Source: JAKALX01 sp964508715
GTDB lineage: Bacteria > Chloroflexota > Dehalococcoidia > Tepidiformales > Tepidiformaceae
NCBI GenBank assembly: GCA_964508715.1
Contig: CAZDUX010000003.1
Location: 1-64,000, forward strand
Length of the DNA stretch: 64,000 bases
Direction: 5' to 3'
Below, piece by piece: positions 24,662-37,200 of the stretch. A model generated the notes under the pieces. The model was not told the origin of the DNA, made no database searches, and saw only the letters and a program-made list of their open reading frames with translations. How positions within the stretch are numbered: the first letter of the stretch is position 1; the number at the start of each line of letters is the position of its first letter. The position numbers and the translations under genes were made by a program.

Positions 24662-25569
24662 GCGAACGTTGCGAAGATCTCTTCGAATGCTTTGAACTGG
24701 CCGCCCTTCGTGGAGGACGGAACAACGATCGGGGTCTTCACGCCGGCCTCGAACCAGCGCTCGAGCCCCTCGCGAACGTCCTTGATAGAGCCGAAGAGGG
24801 TGGAGTCGGCGAGCCACCGATCGGTCATCAGGCCAGGAAGCTTCTCGCGTTCACCGGCCGCCAGGGCCTTCTCCATCGCCTCCATCTCTTCGACGTAGCC
24901 TGCCTCCTTCCAGTAGTTGCGATAGTTGGGAAGCATGACATACCCGGTGAGACTGCGGCGGCAGACGGCGGCCGCTGCGTCCACGTCGTCGTCGACACAG
25001 GTGGGGATCATGTTGCCGATATAGAAGTCGCCGGCGCGCTTATCGGCGGGGATATGGCTGAGCGATGCCCCGATGTGGGAGCGTGAGGCATTGGCCCAGA
25101 CGGCTCCGTCGGCAATCTCACCCGCCATCCGGGTCATTCTTGTTCGAAGGGAGGCGAGGACGAGTGGCGGGAGTTGTCCGGTTTGTTGTTCGGCGGCCCG
25201 CATCTGCTCGACATAGCTGCGCATGTCGCTGAGGGGCTTTCCGGGGGTTGCTCCGATCCGCCGGTGGGTGGGTTCGTGGCTCACACCCAGGCCGAGCCAG
25301 AATCGGCCTCCGCTAATCTCCTGGATGTACGAAGCCTGCTGGGCCATATCCAGGGCCGTGCGCTGATAGATGACCGCGATCGCCGTGCCGAAGGGGATCT
25401 CGTTGGTGACATGGGCAAGCGAGAGGCAGAGCCCCATACCGTCGCCAAAGCTGGCGCAGTAGATACCCTGGAAACCGCGCCGCTCGATCTCCTGAGCGAG
25501 CTCGAGTGTCTGTTTGCGGCGGCCGGGAACGGCGGCAAGAGAGAGGGCCGGCATACGGTCGGTTGCCAT
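24658..25569 (-). CDS. LLM-class F420/FMN-dependent oxidoreductase
   Basis: A 303-residue luciferase-like TIM-barrel protein. Family features are the N-terminal ELAQEIERRGFQGIYCAS, then IYQRTALDMAQQASYIQEISGGRFWLGLGVS and the C-terminal DVREGLERWFEAGVKTPIV. Members use reduced F420 or FMN to oxidise or reduce small organic substrates. The substrate is unknown; the pairing with a CysQ-like phosphatase hints at sulfur metabolism only weakly. A second LLM protein is encoded at 56733. Confidence 0.88.
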   Translation of the reverse strand: MATDRMPALSLAAVPGRRKQTLELAQEIERRGFQGIYCASFGDGMGLCLSLAHVTNEIPFGTAIAVIYQRTALDMAQQASYIQEISGGRFWLGLGVSHEPTHRRIGATPGKPLSDMRSYVEQMRAAEQQTGQLPPLVLASLRTRMTRMAGEIADGAVWANASRSHIGASLSHIPADKRAGDFYIGNMIPTCVDDDVDAAAAVCRRSLTGYVMLPNYRNYWKEAGYVEEMEAMEKALAAGEREKLPGLMTDRWLADSTLFGSIKDVREGLERWFEAGVKTPIVVPSSTKGGQFKAFEEIFATFA

Positions 25570-25660
25570 CTGATTCTCCGATACGAAGGTCGTGTGCTTT
25601 CGACTCTACACGAGCGCCGGGGCATGCTCGAACTCATGAACCGGCACCCGGCCCGCGCTT

Positions 25661-27130
25661 TCACTCAGCGCTGCGGTACCTCAACATCCGGCCTGCGCCG
25701 ACACCCGTGTGCCTGCCATTTTCGCAGGCGACCTGACCGTTGACCACGACGAGGCTGATACCTTCGGGCTCCTGCTTGGGGTTATCGTAGGTTGCGGTGT
25801 CGCGGATAGTGGCGGGGTCGAAGAGGACGAGGTCGGCCCAGTCACCTTCGCGAATGCGGCCGCGGTTGGTGAGGCCGAAGCGGTCGCAGCTCAGGCTGGT
25901 CATGCGGCGAATCGCTTCTTCGAGCGAGAGTACGCCACGTTCCCGGACGTAATGGGAGAGGACGCGCGGCATGGTGCCGAAGAGGCGCGGGTGAGGTGAG
26001 CCGTTGAGCGCCGGGATGCCGTCTGAGCCAACCATCATCTTTGGGTGACGGAGGTTCGTCTCCACGTCCGCTTCATCGATGACGAACTGGATGCAAATGG
26101 TCTCTTTGCCACGTGGACCTGTGATCACCGCGCGGACTGCATCTTCGAGCGGCCAGCCCCTCTCGGCCGCGATGTCAACGAGCATCCGGCCTTCAAACTC
26201 CCGGAAATCGGGGCAGGTGGCGATCCGGATAACGGAGGCGAGATCGGGGTCAATGGCGTTGAGGTTGAAGTACTGATTCATGGGTCCGCTACCCGCGGTG
26301 TAGGGGTAGACGTCGAGCGTGACGTCGGCGCCTTCAGCGTTGGCGCGGTCGACGCGAGCGAGGGAGTCCTTCACGCGGCCCCAGTTGCGTTTGTTCGCGG
26401 ATTTGTGATGCGAGATGTGGAGTCCGATACCAGCGTTCCGGGCGATGTGGAGCGACTCCTCGACCGCGTCGAGGAGTTTGTCGGCCTCGTTGCGCATGTG
26501 GGTAGCGTAGATACCGCCAAACGGAGCGCACTCAGATGCGAGTGCGACGACCTCGTCGGCGTCGCTGTAGCGGCCGGGTTCGTAGATGAGGCCTGTGGAG
26601 AAGCCGACGGCGCCCTGCTCCATGGCCTGCCGGACGAAGGCCCGCATCCGGGCCAGTTCGTCCGCGGTGGCGAGGCGCTTTTCGAGGCCCATCACGATGG
26701 CGCGGACGCGGTTATGACCAACGAGCATCGCGTTGTTGATGGCCGGGCGTGCTTCCATGCACTGGGCGAAGTAGCCGTCCAGGTCCTCCCAGCTTGCGTT
26801 CGAACCGGAGATATCGCCCGGGAGCACCTGTTTGCCGGGGATGTTCGGTGCGGCGCTGAAGCCGCAATTCCCGCTGACCTCCGACGTCACCCCCTGGGCG
26901 AGCTTGAACTCCATGCCGGGGTAGCGGATGAACGCTGCATCGTCGTGGCTATGGGTGTCGACGAAGCCCGGTGAGAGCACCTGCCCGTTCGCGTCGATCT
27001 CGCGTTTTCCGCTCACTGCGGCGCCGACACTCGTTATTCGGCCGCCGGTGACCCCGACGTCCCCGTCGAACGCAGGTGTGCCGGTCCCGTCGATGATGCG
27101 GGCGTTGCGGATAACGAGGTCAGCGGGCAT
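25661..27130 (-). CDS. N-acyl-D-amino-acid deacylase-like amidohydrolase
   Basis: A 489-residue amidohydrolase of the D-aminoacylase group. It carries the metal HxH in SPGFVDTHSHDDAAF, further ligands in YATHMRNE and HISHHK, and Asp in MMVGSDGIPALNGSPHPR, with the family ending GRIREGDWADLVLFDP. It would hydrolyse N-acyl-D-amino acids or related amides in the cytoplasm. The start has GGAGG six bases upstream. A 91-base gap separates it from the downstream LLM gene, so they may be cotranscribed. Confidence 0.88.
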   Translation of the reverse strand: MPADLVIRNARIIDGTGTPAFDGDVGVTGGRITSVGAAVSGKREIDANGQVLSPGFVDTHSHDDAAFIRYPGMEFKLAQGVTSEVSGNCGFSAAPNIPGKQVLPGDISGSNASWEDLDGYFAQCMEARPAINNAMLVGHNRVRAIVMGLEKRLATADELARMRAFVRQAMEQGAVGFSTGLIYEPGRYSDADEVVALASECAPFGGIYATHMRNEADKLLDAVEESLHIARNAGIGLHISHHKSANKRNWGRVKDSLARVDRANAEGADVTLDVYPYTAGSGPMNQYFNLNAIDPDLASVIRIATCPDFREFEGRMLVDIAAERGWPLEDAVRAVITGPRGKETICIQFVIDEADVETNLRHPKMMVGSDGIPALNGSPHPRLFGTMPRVLSHYVRERGVLSLEEAIRRMTSLSCDRFGLTNRGRIREGDWADLVLFDPATIRDTATYDNPKQEPEGISLVVVNGQVACENGRHTGVGAGRMLRYRSAE

Positions 27131-27245
27131 GAGCAGCCTCCGGCAGGTGGGTTGACGTGAAGCGTACAGGATGAGGGGAGGGAAGGAGCAGGATGCTGTG
27201 CTGTAGGGTGGATCTCAGAAAGTAGCTGCAAGCGCAGGGAGACCC

Positions 27246-29306
27246 ATGCCAAACCGCCTCGCCAACGAAACCAGTCCCTACCTTCTTCAGCACAAGGACA
27301 ATCCGGTCGACTGGTACCCATGGGGTGAGGAGGCGTTTGCGAAGGCGCGAGCGGAAGACAAGCCGATCCTGTTATCTGTCGGGTATAGCTCGTGCCACTG
27401 GTGCCATGTCATGGCTCACGAGTCGTTCGAGAACGAGGCGACCGCGGCGCTGATGAACCAGTGGTTTGTGAACATCAAGGTCGACCGGGAGGAACGGCCG
27501 GATGTGGATTCGGTGTACATGTCGGCGGTGCAGGCGCTCACACAGTCGGGCGGCTGGCCGATGACGGTGTTCATGACAGCCGACGGGCAGCCATTCTACG
27601 CGGGGACGTATTTCCCCCCGGCTGACGCGTATGGCCGGCCGGGATTTCCGCGCGTCCTGGAGGCGCTCCATGAGGCGTGGATAAACGACCGCTCCCAGAT
27701 TGTTCAGCAGGCGATGCAGGTTGTCGGCCACCTCGAGCAGGCCGCCGCACGCAAGCCCGCTGGCGGCTCCGAGTTCGCTCCCTACCTTGCCGATGGGGCG
27801 GTAGAAGTGCTCCGGGATTCTTTCGATGGGGTGTGGGGTGGTTTCGGCACTGCACCGAAGTTCCCTTCACCGGCGACCCTCGAATTCCTGCTCAATGTGC
27901 ATTTGCGAAACCCTGGGGCTGGCCGCGAGGGCCCCCCGGCACTCGAAATGGTGTTGCATACGCTCGAGCGGATGGCGAGGGGCGGGATATACGACCAGCT
28001 TGGCGGCGGCTTCGCGCGCTACAGCGTCGATGAGCGATGGCTGGTGCCGCATTTCGAGAAGATGCTCTACGACAATGCCCAACTGGTTCGTCTGTACCTG
28101 CACGCCTGGCAACTCACCCGCGACCCCGAGCATGAGCGAATCGTCCGTGAGACGCTGGATTGGCTCGAACGGGAGATGCTGGACGCGGATGGTGGCTGGT
28201 ATGCCGCCCTGGATGCCGACAGCGAGGGTGTCGAGGGCAAGTACTACGTCTGGACAGTGCCCGAGGTCGAGGCGGCGCTTGGTGATGACGCCGCTCTCTT
28301 CAACGCCTGGTTCGGCGTGACCGTTGACGGCAACTTCCAGGATCCGCACCACCCCGAGCTCGCGGGGCGTAATGTGCTCACCAACTGGCAGGATGAAGAG
28401 TTGGTTGCCGAGCAGTTCGGAATACCGGTTGCGGACCTTGCCAAGAGAGTGAGCGACATGCGAGAGCGGATGCTTGCAGTTCGCGACCGCCGGGTGAGGC
28501 CGAGCCTCGACGACAAGGTGCTGACGTCGTGGAACGGGCTCACGCTGGCTGCCCTTGCCGAAGCAGGACGCGTGTTGGGGGACGCACATTGCATCGAACT
28601 TGCGCGCCGAACTGCGATGTTCTTGCGCGAACATATGTGGCAGGATGGCCGGCTGTTGCACTCGTACAACGCCGGGCGGGCGGTGATCGACGGCATGCTC
28701 GATGATTACGCCTACGTTGGGTTGGGGTTGGTCGAACTCTTCAAGGCGACGGGCGAGATTGACTACCTGGAGTGGGGGAGAGACCTGCTCGAGGTGCTGC
28801 TCGTGCGGTTTCGCGATGGTGAAAGCGGTGGCTTCTTTGCAACGGCACTCGATGGCGAGCAGCTCATTCTTCGCCAGAAGCCGTATTTCGATGTGGCGAC
28901 ACCGGCGGGTAACTCGGCAGCGGCACTGCTCGGCGTATGGCTTGGGCGCTACTACGGCCGGCCCGAGTGGGAGGCGCTCGCACAGGAGGTGTTCAATCTC
29001 GTGCACGATCACGCAGTGGCGGCCGCCAGCGGATTCGGGACCTTGTGGCAGTGCGTGGAGTTCGTACTCGCGCCACACCGGGAGGTGGTGATCTCGGGCG
29101 AACCATCGATCCGAAATCCGCTCGAACGTGAACTGGCGGGACGCTATCTGCCGTTCGCTGTTATTGCGCCCACCGCGAGCGGCACGGGACTGCCATTGTT
29201 CGAGGGCCGCGACGCTGGTCCCTCTGCCGTCGCGTATGTTTGCGAGAACATGTCGTGCAACCTGCCTGTTTTCACGCCTGTTGAACTCGCGGCTCAGCTC
29301 GGGTAA
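27246..29306 (+). CDS. DUF255 thioredoxin-fold / glycan-epimerase-like protein (YyaL family)
   Basis: A 686-residue protein of the YyaL/SPATA20 family. The N-terminal thioredoxin-like domain opens with NRLANETSPYLLQHKDNPVDW and has the redox-like CHWC in VGYSSCHWCHVMAHESF. A long alpha/alpha barrel resembling N-acylglucosamine 2-epimerases follows, with GGIYDQLGGGFARYSVD and HFEKMLYDNAQL. The family is widespread, but its substrate is not established. GGGAGA precedes the ATG. It is a single-gene unit, convergent with the M16 peptidase gene and only 6 bases from it. Confidence 0.92.
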   Translation: MPNRLANETSPYLLQHKDNPVDWYPWGEEAFAKARAEDKPILLSVGYSSCHWCHVMAHESFENEATAALMNQWFVNIKVDREERPDVDSVYMSAVQALTQSGGWPMTVFMTADGQPFYAGTYFPPADAYGRPGFPRVLEALHEAWINDRSQIVQQAMQVVGHLEQAAARKPAGGSEFAPYLADGAVEVLRDSFDGVWGGFGTAPKFPSPATLEFLLNVHLRNPGAGREGPPALEMVLHTLERMARGGIYDQLGGGFARYSVDERWLVPHFEKMLYDNAQLVRLYLHAWQLTRDPEHERIVRETLDWLEREMLDADGGWYAALDADSEGVEGKYYVWTVPEVEAALGDDAALFNAWFGVTVDGNFQDPHHPELAGRNVLTNWQDEELVAEQFGIPVADLAKRVSDMRERMLAVRDRRVRPSLDDKVLTSWNGLTLAALAEAGRVLGDAHCIELARRTAMFLREHMWQDGRLLHSYNAGRAVIDGMLDDYAYVGLGLVELFKATGEIDYLEWGRDLLEVLLVRFRDGESGGFFATALDGEQLILRQKPYFDVATPAGNSAAALLGVWLGRYYGRPEWEALAQEVFNLVHDHAVAAASGFGTLWQCVEFVLAPHREVVISGEPSIRNPLERELAGRYLPFAVIAPTASGTGLPLFEGRDAGPSAVAYVCENMSCNLPVFTPVELAAQLG

Positions 29307-29312
29307 TGGCCG

Positions 29313-32111
<2,799 letters not shown>

Positions 32112-32169
32112 GGGGGGAACGCCTCCACTCAGCGATGGTAAGCGTCAGTGTACGTGGTGCCGGGCTTGA

Positions 32170-32532
32170 TTAGTCGGAGAAGAGCCTTCGAAGCTGGACT
32201 GCACCAAGGTTAGCGCCAAATTGGAGGATGACCATGACAACCCCGGCCACCATGTAGTTGGTCAACTGACCATGTCCCGCGTCCTGTGAGGACGAGACCG
32301 CTGCGCCGCCGGCGAAAGTGAGCACTGCGACGAGAGCGCTGACCAGGCAGGCGGCCGTTGCTCCCGGTGCGGAGCGGATGAGTGCCGCGTTGAATGCGGC
32401 CGGCGCGACGATGAGGAGCAGGAGAGCGGCCATGCCGAGAATGGGGCTTCCGCGACTGAAGAGCGTCCATGACACTCCGCCAACGGCCGCACTCGCTCCA
32501 GCAGCGACGAGAATGCGTGCGTCCTGGCTCAT
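32170..32532 (-). CDS. Small polytopic membrane protein
   Basis: A 120-residue hydrophobic protein with about four membrane segments (for example ILGMAALLLLIVAPAAFNAA and CLVSALVAVLTFAGGAAV) and a short basic C-terminus (QLRRLFSD). Family not recognised. It lies downstream of a 54-residue membrane protein on the same strand, with 75 bases between. Confidence 0.72.
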   Translation of the reverse strand: MSQDARILVAAGASAAVGGVSWTLFSRGSPILGMAALLLLIVAPAAFNAALIRSAPGATAACLVSALVAVLTFAGGAAVSSSQDAGHGQLTNYMVAGVVMVILQFGANLGAVQLRRLFSD

Positions 32533-32607
32533 ATCCGCACCGCTGGCTGGTTCAACCAGCCGCAGACCCCCTGCATCGCCGGCTCCCAGAGTGTATTGTC
32601 CCAGAGC

Positions 32608-32772
32608 TCAGGTGGCGATGACGGCGCCGGTGATGATCGCGGCCAGGAGCATCCCACCGGCCCAGGCGAGGCAGCCGCCGCAACCACCGAACGAGCCAAA
32701 CCCGCGGCGCATGTTCGTGTCCGTTTCAATTCGAAGCATCTCCCAGGGGTCGTTGCGCGGGTCATTGCTCAT
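32608..32772 (-). CDS. 54-residue single-span membrane protein
   Basis: A short gene with a clear GAGGAG ribosome-binding site 7-8 bases before its ATG. The soluble N-terminus (MSNDPRNDPWEMLRIETDTN) is followed by a Gly/Cys-rich stretch (GFGSFGGCGGCLAWAGG) and a membrane helix (MLLAAIITGAVIA). The CGGC pair next to the membrane could bind a metal or be lipid-modified. It is divergent from hpt, with only 45 bases between the starts. Confidence 0.72.
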   Translation of the reverse strand: MSNDPRNDPWEMLRIETDTNMRRGFGSFGGCGGCLAWAGGMLLAAIITGAVIAT

Positions 32773-32817
32773 GGGGCACTCCTCGCGTGATCGGAATGGG
32801 TAGTCTACTGTGCGCCC

Positions 32818-33330
32818 ATGCGCGAACTCATCTCGGCCAGGCGGATTTCAGAGCGGGTCCGTGAACTCGGTGCGCAGATCGAGCGGGACTACGCGGATGG
32901 CGGCGACCTCATCCTCATCGGTATGCTTCGCGGCTCCGTCGTGTTCCTCGCCGACCTCATGCGTTGTATCGATCTACCGCTGCGGATCGGTTTTATCGGC
33001 ATCCATCGTTATGCGGGGACGACCGGCGGCGATCTTCGAATGAGTGCGGATGTTACCGATGACCTCAAGGGCACGGACGTCATCGTGGTCGAGGACATCA
33101 TCGAGCATGGCACGACGCTGAACGCCTGCCTGGAGCTACTCCGTGCGCGAGAACCACGGAGTATCGCAATCGCGGCGTTGCTCAGTAAGCCGCAGTGCAC
33201 GAAGTTCGAGTTCCCGGAGCTTCGTTACACGGGGTTCGAGATCGGCAGCGAGTTTGTCGTCGGGTATGGGCTCGATCACGACCAGCGGTACCGCAACCTG
33301 CCATATATCGCGGTATACGCCGGCGAGTAG
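32818..33330 (+). CDS. hpt: Hypoxanthine phosphoribosyltransferase
   Basis: A 170-residue purine-salvage enzyme converting hypoxanthine or guanine plus PRPP to IMP or GMP. The PRPP-binding loop reads VIVVEDIIEHGTTLNACL and the start ISARRISERVRELGAQIERDY is typical. SKPQCTKFEFPELRYTGFEIGSEFVVGYGLDHDQRYRNLP is the conserved C-terminal part. A single transcription unit divergent from the small membrane proteins. Confidence 0.94.
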   Translation: MRELISARRISERVRELGAQIERDYADGGDLILIGMLRGSVVFLADLMRCIDLPLRIGFIGIHRYAGTTGGDLRMSADVTDDLKGTDVIVVEDIIEHGTTLNACLELLRAREPRSIAIAALLSKPQCTKFEFPELRYTGFEIGSEFVVGYGLDHDQRYRNLPYIAVYAGE

Positions 33331-33399
33331 GCGCGCGGACTTCGAGGTTCCTGTTCCGGGAGTTTTCGCCATAGCGCACGCGGGCACGCGCCCCATGAG

Positions 33400-33972
33400 T
33401 CACCGGGCGTGCACCGAGCGCTGGCATAGCGGACCAAGGATGGGCGCGGAGATGGCCTGGAGTACTACCAGGACGACTCCAGCGAAGAGGACGAAGTCGC
33501 CGAGGCTGTAGATGTTCGTGCCATAGAGCGGAAGATCGAGGGTGTATCGATCTGAGAGTGGTTCGAAGCGGATTTGATCGTCTCGCAGGAGGATGTCCTT
33601 GCCGTTGCCACGCTGTTTTCCCAGGTCGCTTTCGGTGATCTCAGGGAACGCACCCGACTCGTGGACGATGCGATACGAGACGGGCATCAGTCCGCCGTGG
33701 GCGGCCATTGGCACCAGGTTGAGGAGAATGCCGGCTGCGATGAGCCACGCTCCGGCGTAACGCCTGAAATGGAGTGCAAGCAGCGCCAGGGCGATTGTGG
33801 TTGAGAAGAAGATCGCGCGCCGAAGCCCGCCCGCGGCTCCATTCAGGCTGAAGGCTCGAATTGCGACCTGCTGGAGCACGAAGAGGCTCGCCGCGATCGC
33901 GAGAAAAAGAGGATCGCCCGCGCGAGCGATGAACCGGCGGGCGAATGAAAACGGGTTCCGCAGGAGCGTCAA
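33400..33972 (-). CDS. DUF5317-family membrane protein
   Basis: A 190-residue polytopic protein with about four to five hydrophobic segments (LFLAIAASLFVLQQVAIRAF, ALALLALHF, AGAWLIAAGILLNLVPMAAH, VLFAGVVLVVLQAI). The NLVPMAAHGGLMPV motif between segments is characteristic of DUF5317 proteins. The function is unknown. A 28-residue peptide gene lies just upstream on the same strand. Confidence 0.8.
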   Translation of the reverse strand: MTLLRNPFSFARRFIARAGDPLFLAIAASLFVLQQVAIRAFSLNGAAGGLRRAIFFSTTIALALLALHFRRYAGAWLIAAGILLNLVPMAAHGGLMPVSYRIVHESGAFPEITESDLGKQRGNGKDILLRDDQIRFEPLSDRYTLDLPLYGTNIYSLGDFVLFAGVVLVVLQAISAPILGPLCQRSVHAR

Positions 33973-33994
33973 CCGCTGCTCCCTGCAGCCTCGC

Positions 33995-34081
33995 TTACCA
34001 GGACTGGATCGGAGCGGCGCCGGCGAGGGCGATCGTGGCGAGGGCGGCGATGGCGACGGCGACGGAGAAGAGACGAGTCAT
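33995..34081 (-). CDS. 28-residue hydrophobic peptide
   Basis: A very short frame with an excellent GGAGGA ribosome-binding site six bases before the ATG. The product is a short basic start followed by a membrane or signal-like helix (LFSVAVAIAALATIALAG) and a PIQSW end. It lies between the BTAD regulator gene and DUF5317. It could be a small membrane protein, a leader, or a processed secreted peptide. Confidence 0.5.
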   Translation of the reverse strand: MTRLFSVAVAIAALATIALAGAAPIQSW

Positions 34082-34238
34082 GGTGATTCCTCCACAGCGA
34101 GACGAGAAGTTCTGGCGCGGAGGATACGAGCGGGATTCTCGCGAAATTCTCGCGAGAGTAGCCAGGAATATCACGAGCAATGGATGAGTCTAATGCGAAA
34201 CAGAATCTCTTCTCGTGAGATGACCGTAGGGTGTCGGT

Positions 34239-37200
34239 TCAGGCGATGGCGCCAGCCGCAATATCGGAGCGGAGCTGGCCGAAGCGGTCGGGGAGGCTTT
34301 CGCCAAGCTCCTCTTCATAGGTGCGGCGAAAGCTGTCGAGAAAATCGAGAGCGGCGACGGCTTGCCCTGCGCGGACGCGATACATGGCAAGCCGGTACGC
34401 GGCCTCTTCGTTGAGGTTGTTTGACGTGAGGACCCGCTCCATGCAGGTCGCGGCGGATTCGTAGTCGTTGCGGGCCGCATAGAGGCCGGCGAGGGCTGCT
34501 AGGGCCTGGTGTGCCTGATCTTCAGCCCTGCGCCGGAGCGCTGCCGCCCACTCGGTGTAGAAGACCTCGGCGAATGGGCCCTGGTAGACACGAAGGGCTG
34601 CCTCATACCGGGCCGCACGTTCGTCCGACCCCTGGGGAAGCGACTCCGCTTCCTGCATGAGCGATTCGAACGATTCGAGATCCCACTCGAACGTTGCCTC
34701 GGGATTGAGCAGGTAGGTACCATCGCGTTTCACGACACTCTCGCCAAACAGGGCCCGGCGCACGCGATAGAGGTTCGAGTGGAATGCGCTGTTGCACTTT
34801 TCGGGGTCGAGTTCTGGATAGAGCAGCTCGACGGCTTCTTCCTTGCGAATACCCTGCCGGTTGGCGAGGAGGAGAAAGAACATCTCCTTGGCACGGGCGC
34901 TTGCCCAGCTCTCATCGCCAAGCTCGTCATCGCCGACGCGGACGGACACACGCCCAAGGCTGCGGGCGCGGACGACCGGGTACATGGGAGCAGGATCAGG
35001 TTCGGACTCGGTCCTCGCCGCTTCGAAAGCGTGGCGGCTGAGGAGCGTCCGGAACGACTCACCGCCGAACCCGCGTGCAGATGCCCATTGGCCGAACATC
35101 GGCTGCTCGCGAACGAGAGGGAGGAGCACGCCGAACATCCAGGGTTCCTGGAGGAGTGCATCGAGTTGGTCGAGCGTTTCCTTTGCGCGGCCCCGGTCGC
35201 CAGCCTTGAAATGACAGAGAGCGAGGCGGTAGAGCGCCGTGGTGTGGGCCGTTTGGGCTCCCATCTCTTCAAAGAGGTCAGCGGCTTCTTCGGCGCTGTG
35301 TATGGCGACGACGTGGTTGCCACTCGCCGATTCGATTGCTGCTTCCTGGAGCTTACACGTGGCCGTTTCGAAGGAGTTACCGGAGGCGACGGCCACGAGC
35401 ATCGCTCGCCGGATGAAGAAGTCGGCCTGTGTCAGGTCTCCGAGGCCGAGGAGCGCGCCGGAGAGACCGGCGATGGAAAGGGCGGCGAGCGTCTCATCAG
35501 GTGCGTCTTCGGCACAAATCTTGATCGCCTCTTCGTAACGTTCGCGGGCGGCCTGCCAGTGCCCGAGACCGAGTTCCGCATCGCCAATCGAGGCAGTTGC
35601 ATAGGCCGTGTTGCGCTGGTTTTCGCAGCGGATACCTTCGGCCCGAGCTTCGTTCAGCACCTGGACTGCACTTTCGAAGTCACCAACCTGGAGGTGGGCC
35701 ATGCCAAGGTTGTTGAGCACCCAGCCGAGGTTCGATGAGCTGCCCAGGCGGCGCCAGCCCTCGGCCGAGCGGGTGAGCGTATTCACCGCACCCGGCCCAT
35801 CACCGCGAATGCTCAGGAGTTGCCCGAGAGTCGACTGCGCGAGGAGCCCGAGCGGATGGGCGGCAGGGTCGCAGTGCTCGATGGTCTGCCGAAGCAGGCG
35901 TTCCGCACGATCAAGGTCGCCGAGTGCCGAGAGGGCTACTTCTGCATCGTGGTAGGCGAGTTCATCGAGCACGGCTCCATCGGCATCCTCTTCGATCGCC
36001 CGGATCGCATTCGCGGACTCGACAAGTTCGGGGATCTTGCCAAGGAGCCGGAGACTGCGCATCCGGGCGAGTGTGGCATGAATGCGTGCCGTGCCCCGGA
36101 CTTCCGGCTCGCCGAGGAGTTCGTTTGCAATGTTGAGCGCCTCGCCGGCGCGGCCCGTGTGAGCGAGGACGCGCGCGCGGACAGCCCCCAGAAGAGGATT
36201 CGCGGCAATGAGCTCAGGGGAGAGTGCCTCGTATCCATGCCAGAGGAGCTGGAAGGAACCGTGAAGGATCAGTTCCTGGCTTTGACGGGTGAGGATGGCC
36301 GCGAGCAACGGTTCCTGGCCAGGCGTGCGTGCGTACTCAATCGCGAGAGGGATGCAGCCATCGCGTTCCGCCCGGCTTGCAAGATCGGCGACGGTCGCAT
36401 CGAACTCGGTCGGCGAGTTTCGCCGGAACTGCTCATGGAGATACGTTCGAAGAAGGGGGTTGAAGCGGATGCGCTCGCCACCGAGAGGTTCGTAGAGGAA
36501 ATCGTGGTCGGCAAGCCAGGTGGAGAGGGTGAGCCAGGCCCCAGGGCCAGCCAGGCGGTTTGCCAGGGCTGCATCGACAACCGGGGGCAGCGATAGGCGC
36601 TGGAGTGCGGGCTGGAGATGGGCCGGGACGCTCCCCCAGACGTTGGTGCCCAGGAAGCGGGTCCATGCGGCCTCCTGGCGGCGTTCGCGGGACCCGCTTG
36701 CGGAGAGGGTGCCAGAAAGGATCGCCATGACGCCGACAGGCCAGCCATCGGTCGCACTCTGCAGGTCTGCCGGCTCCATGGACGAGCCGGAGCGTTCGAG
36801 AACTGCGGCCAGCTCTTGCTGGTCAAAAGCAAGGTCCTGGCTGCCAAGGAGCAGGCAATCGCCGCTGGCAACACGCTCATCGAGGGTGACCAGTGGCGGA
36901 AGTGAGCGGCCGCTCAGGATGATCTCAATTCCCTCGGGAACGGCTTCCAGAAGCCAGCCGAGGAGGTCGAGCGTGGCCTCGTTGTCTCCCAATTCCTGCA
37001 GGTTATCGATGACGAGGAGGGTCGGCTCAGCCGACATCCCGGCAATTCCAACGGAGTGCGCAAGGTAGGCCTTGAGGTCTCCCTCGCGGCCGATGGCACC
37101 CGGCGGTACCGAGTGCTCGCTGGCCAGGCCACAGGAGATACGCTCGGCGAATACCTCGGGGACACAACACGAGGGGTCGAGTGGGATCCAGCGGACGGAG

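Noticed and set aside
27867..29078. Open frame of 403 codons on the minus strand
   Set aside because: Antisense shadow of the DUF255 gene; composition biased to His/Leu/Arg.
34509..35738. Open frame of 409 codons on the plus strand
   Set aside because: Antisense to the TPR region of the BTAD regulator; no motif.
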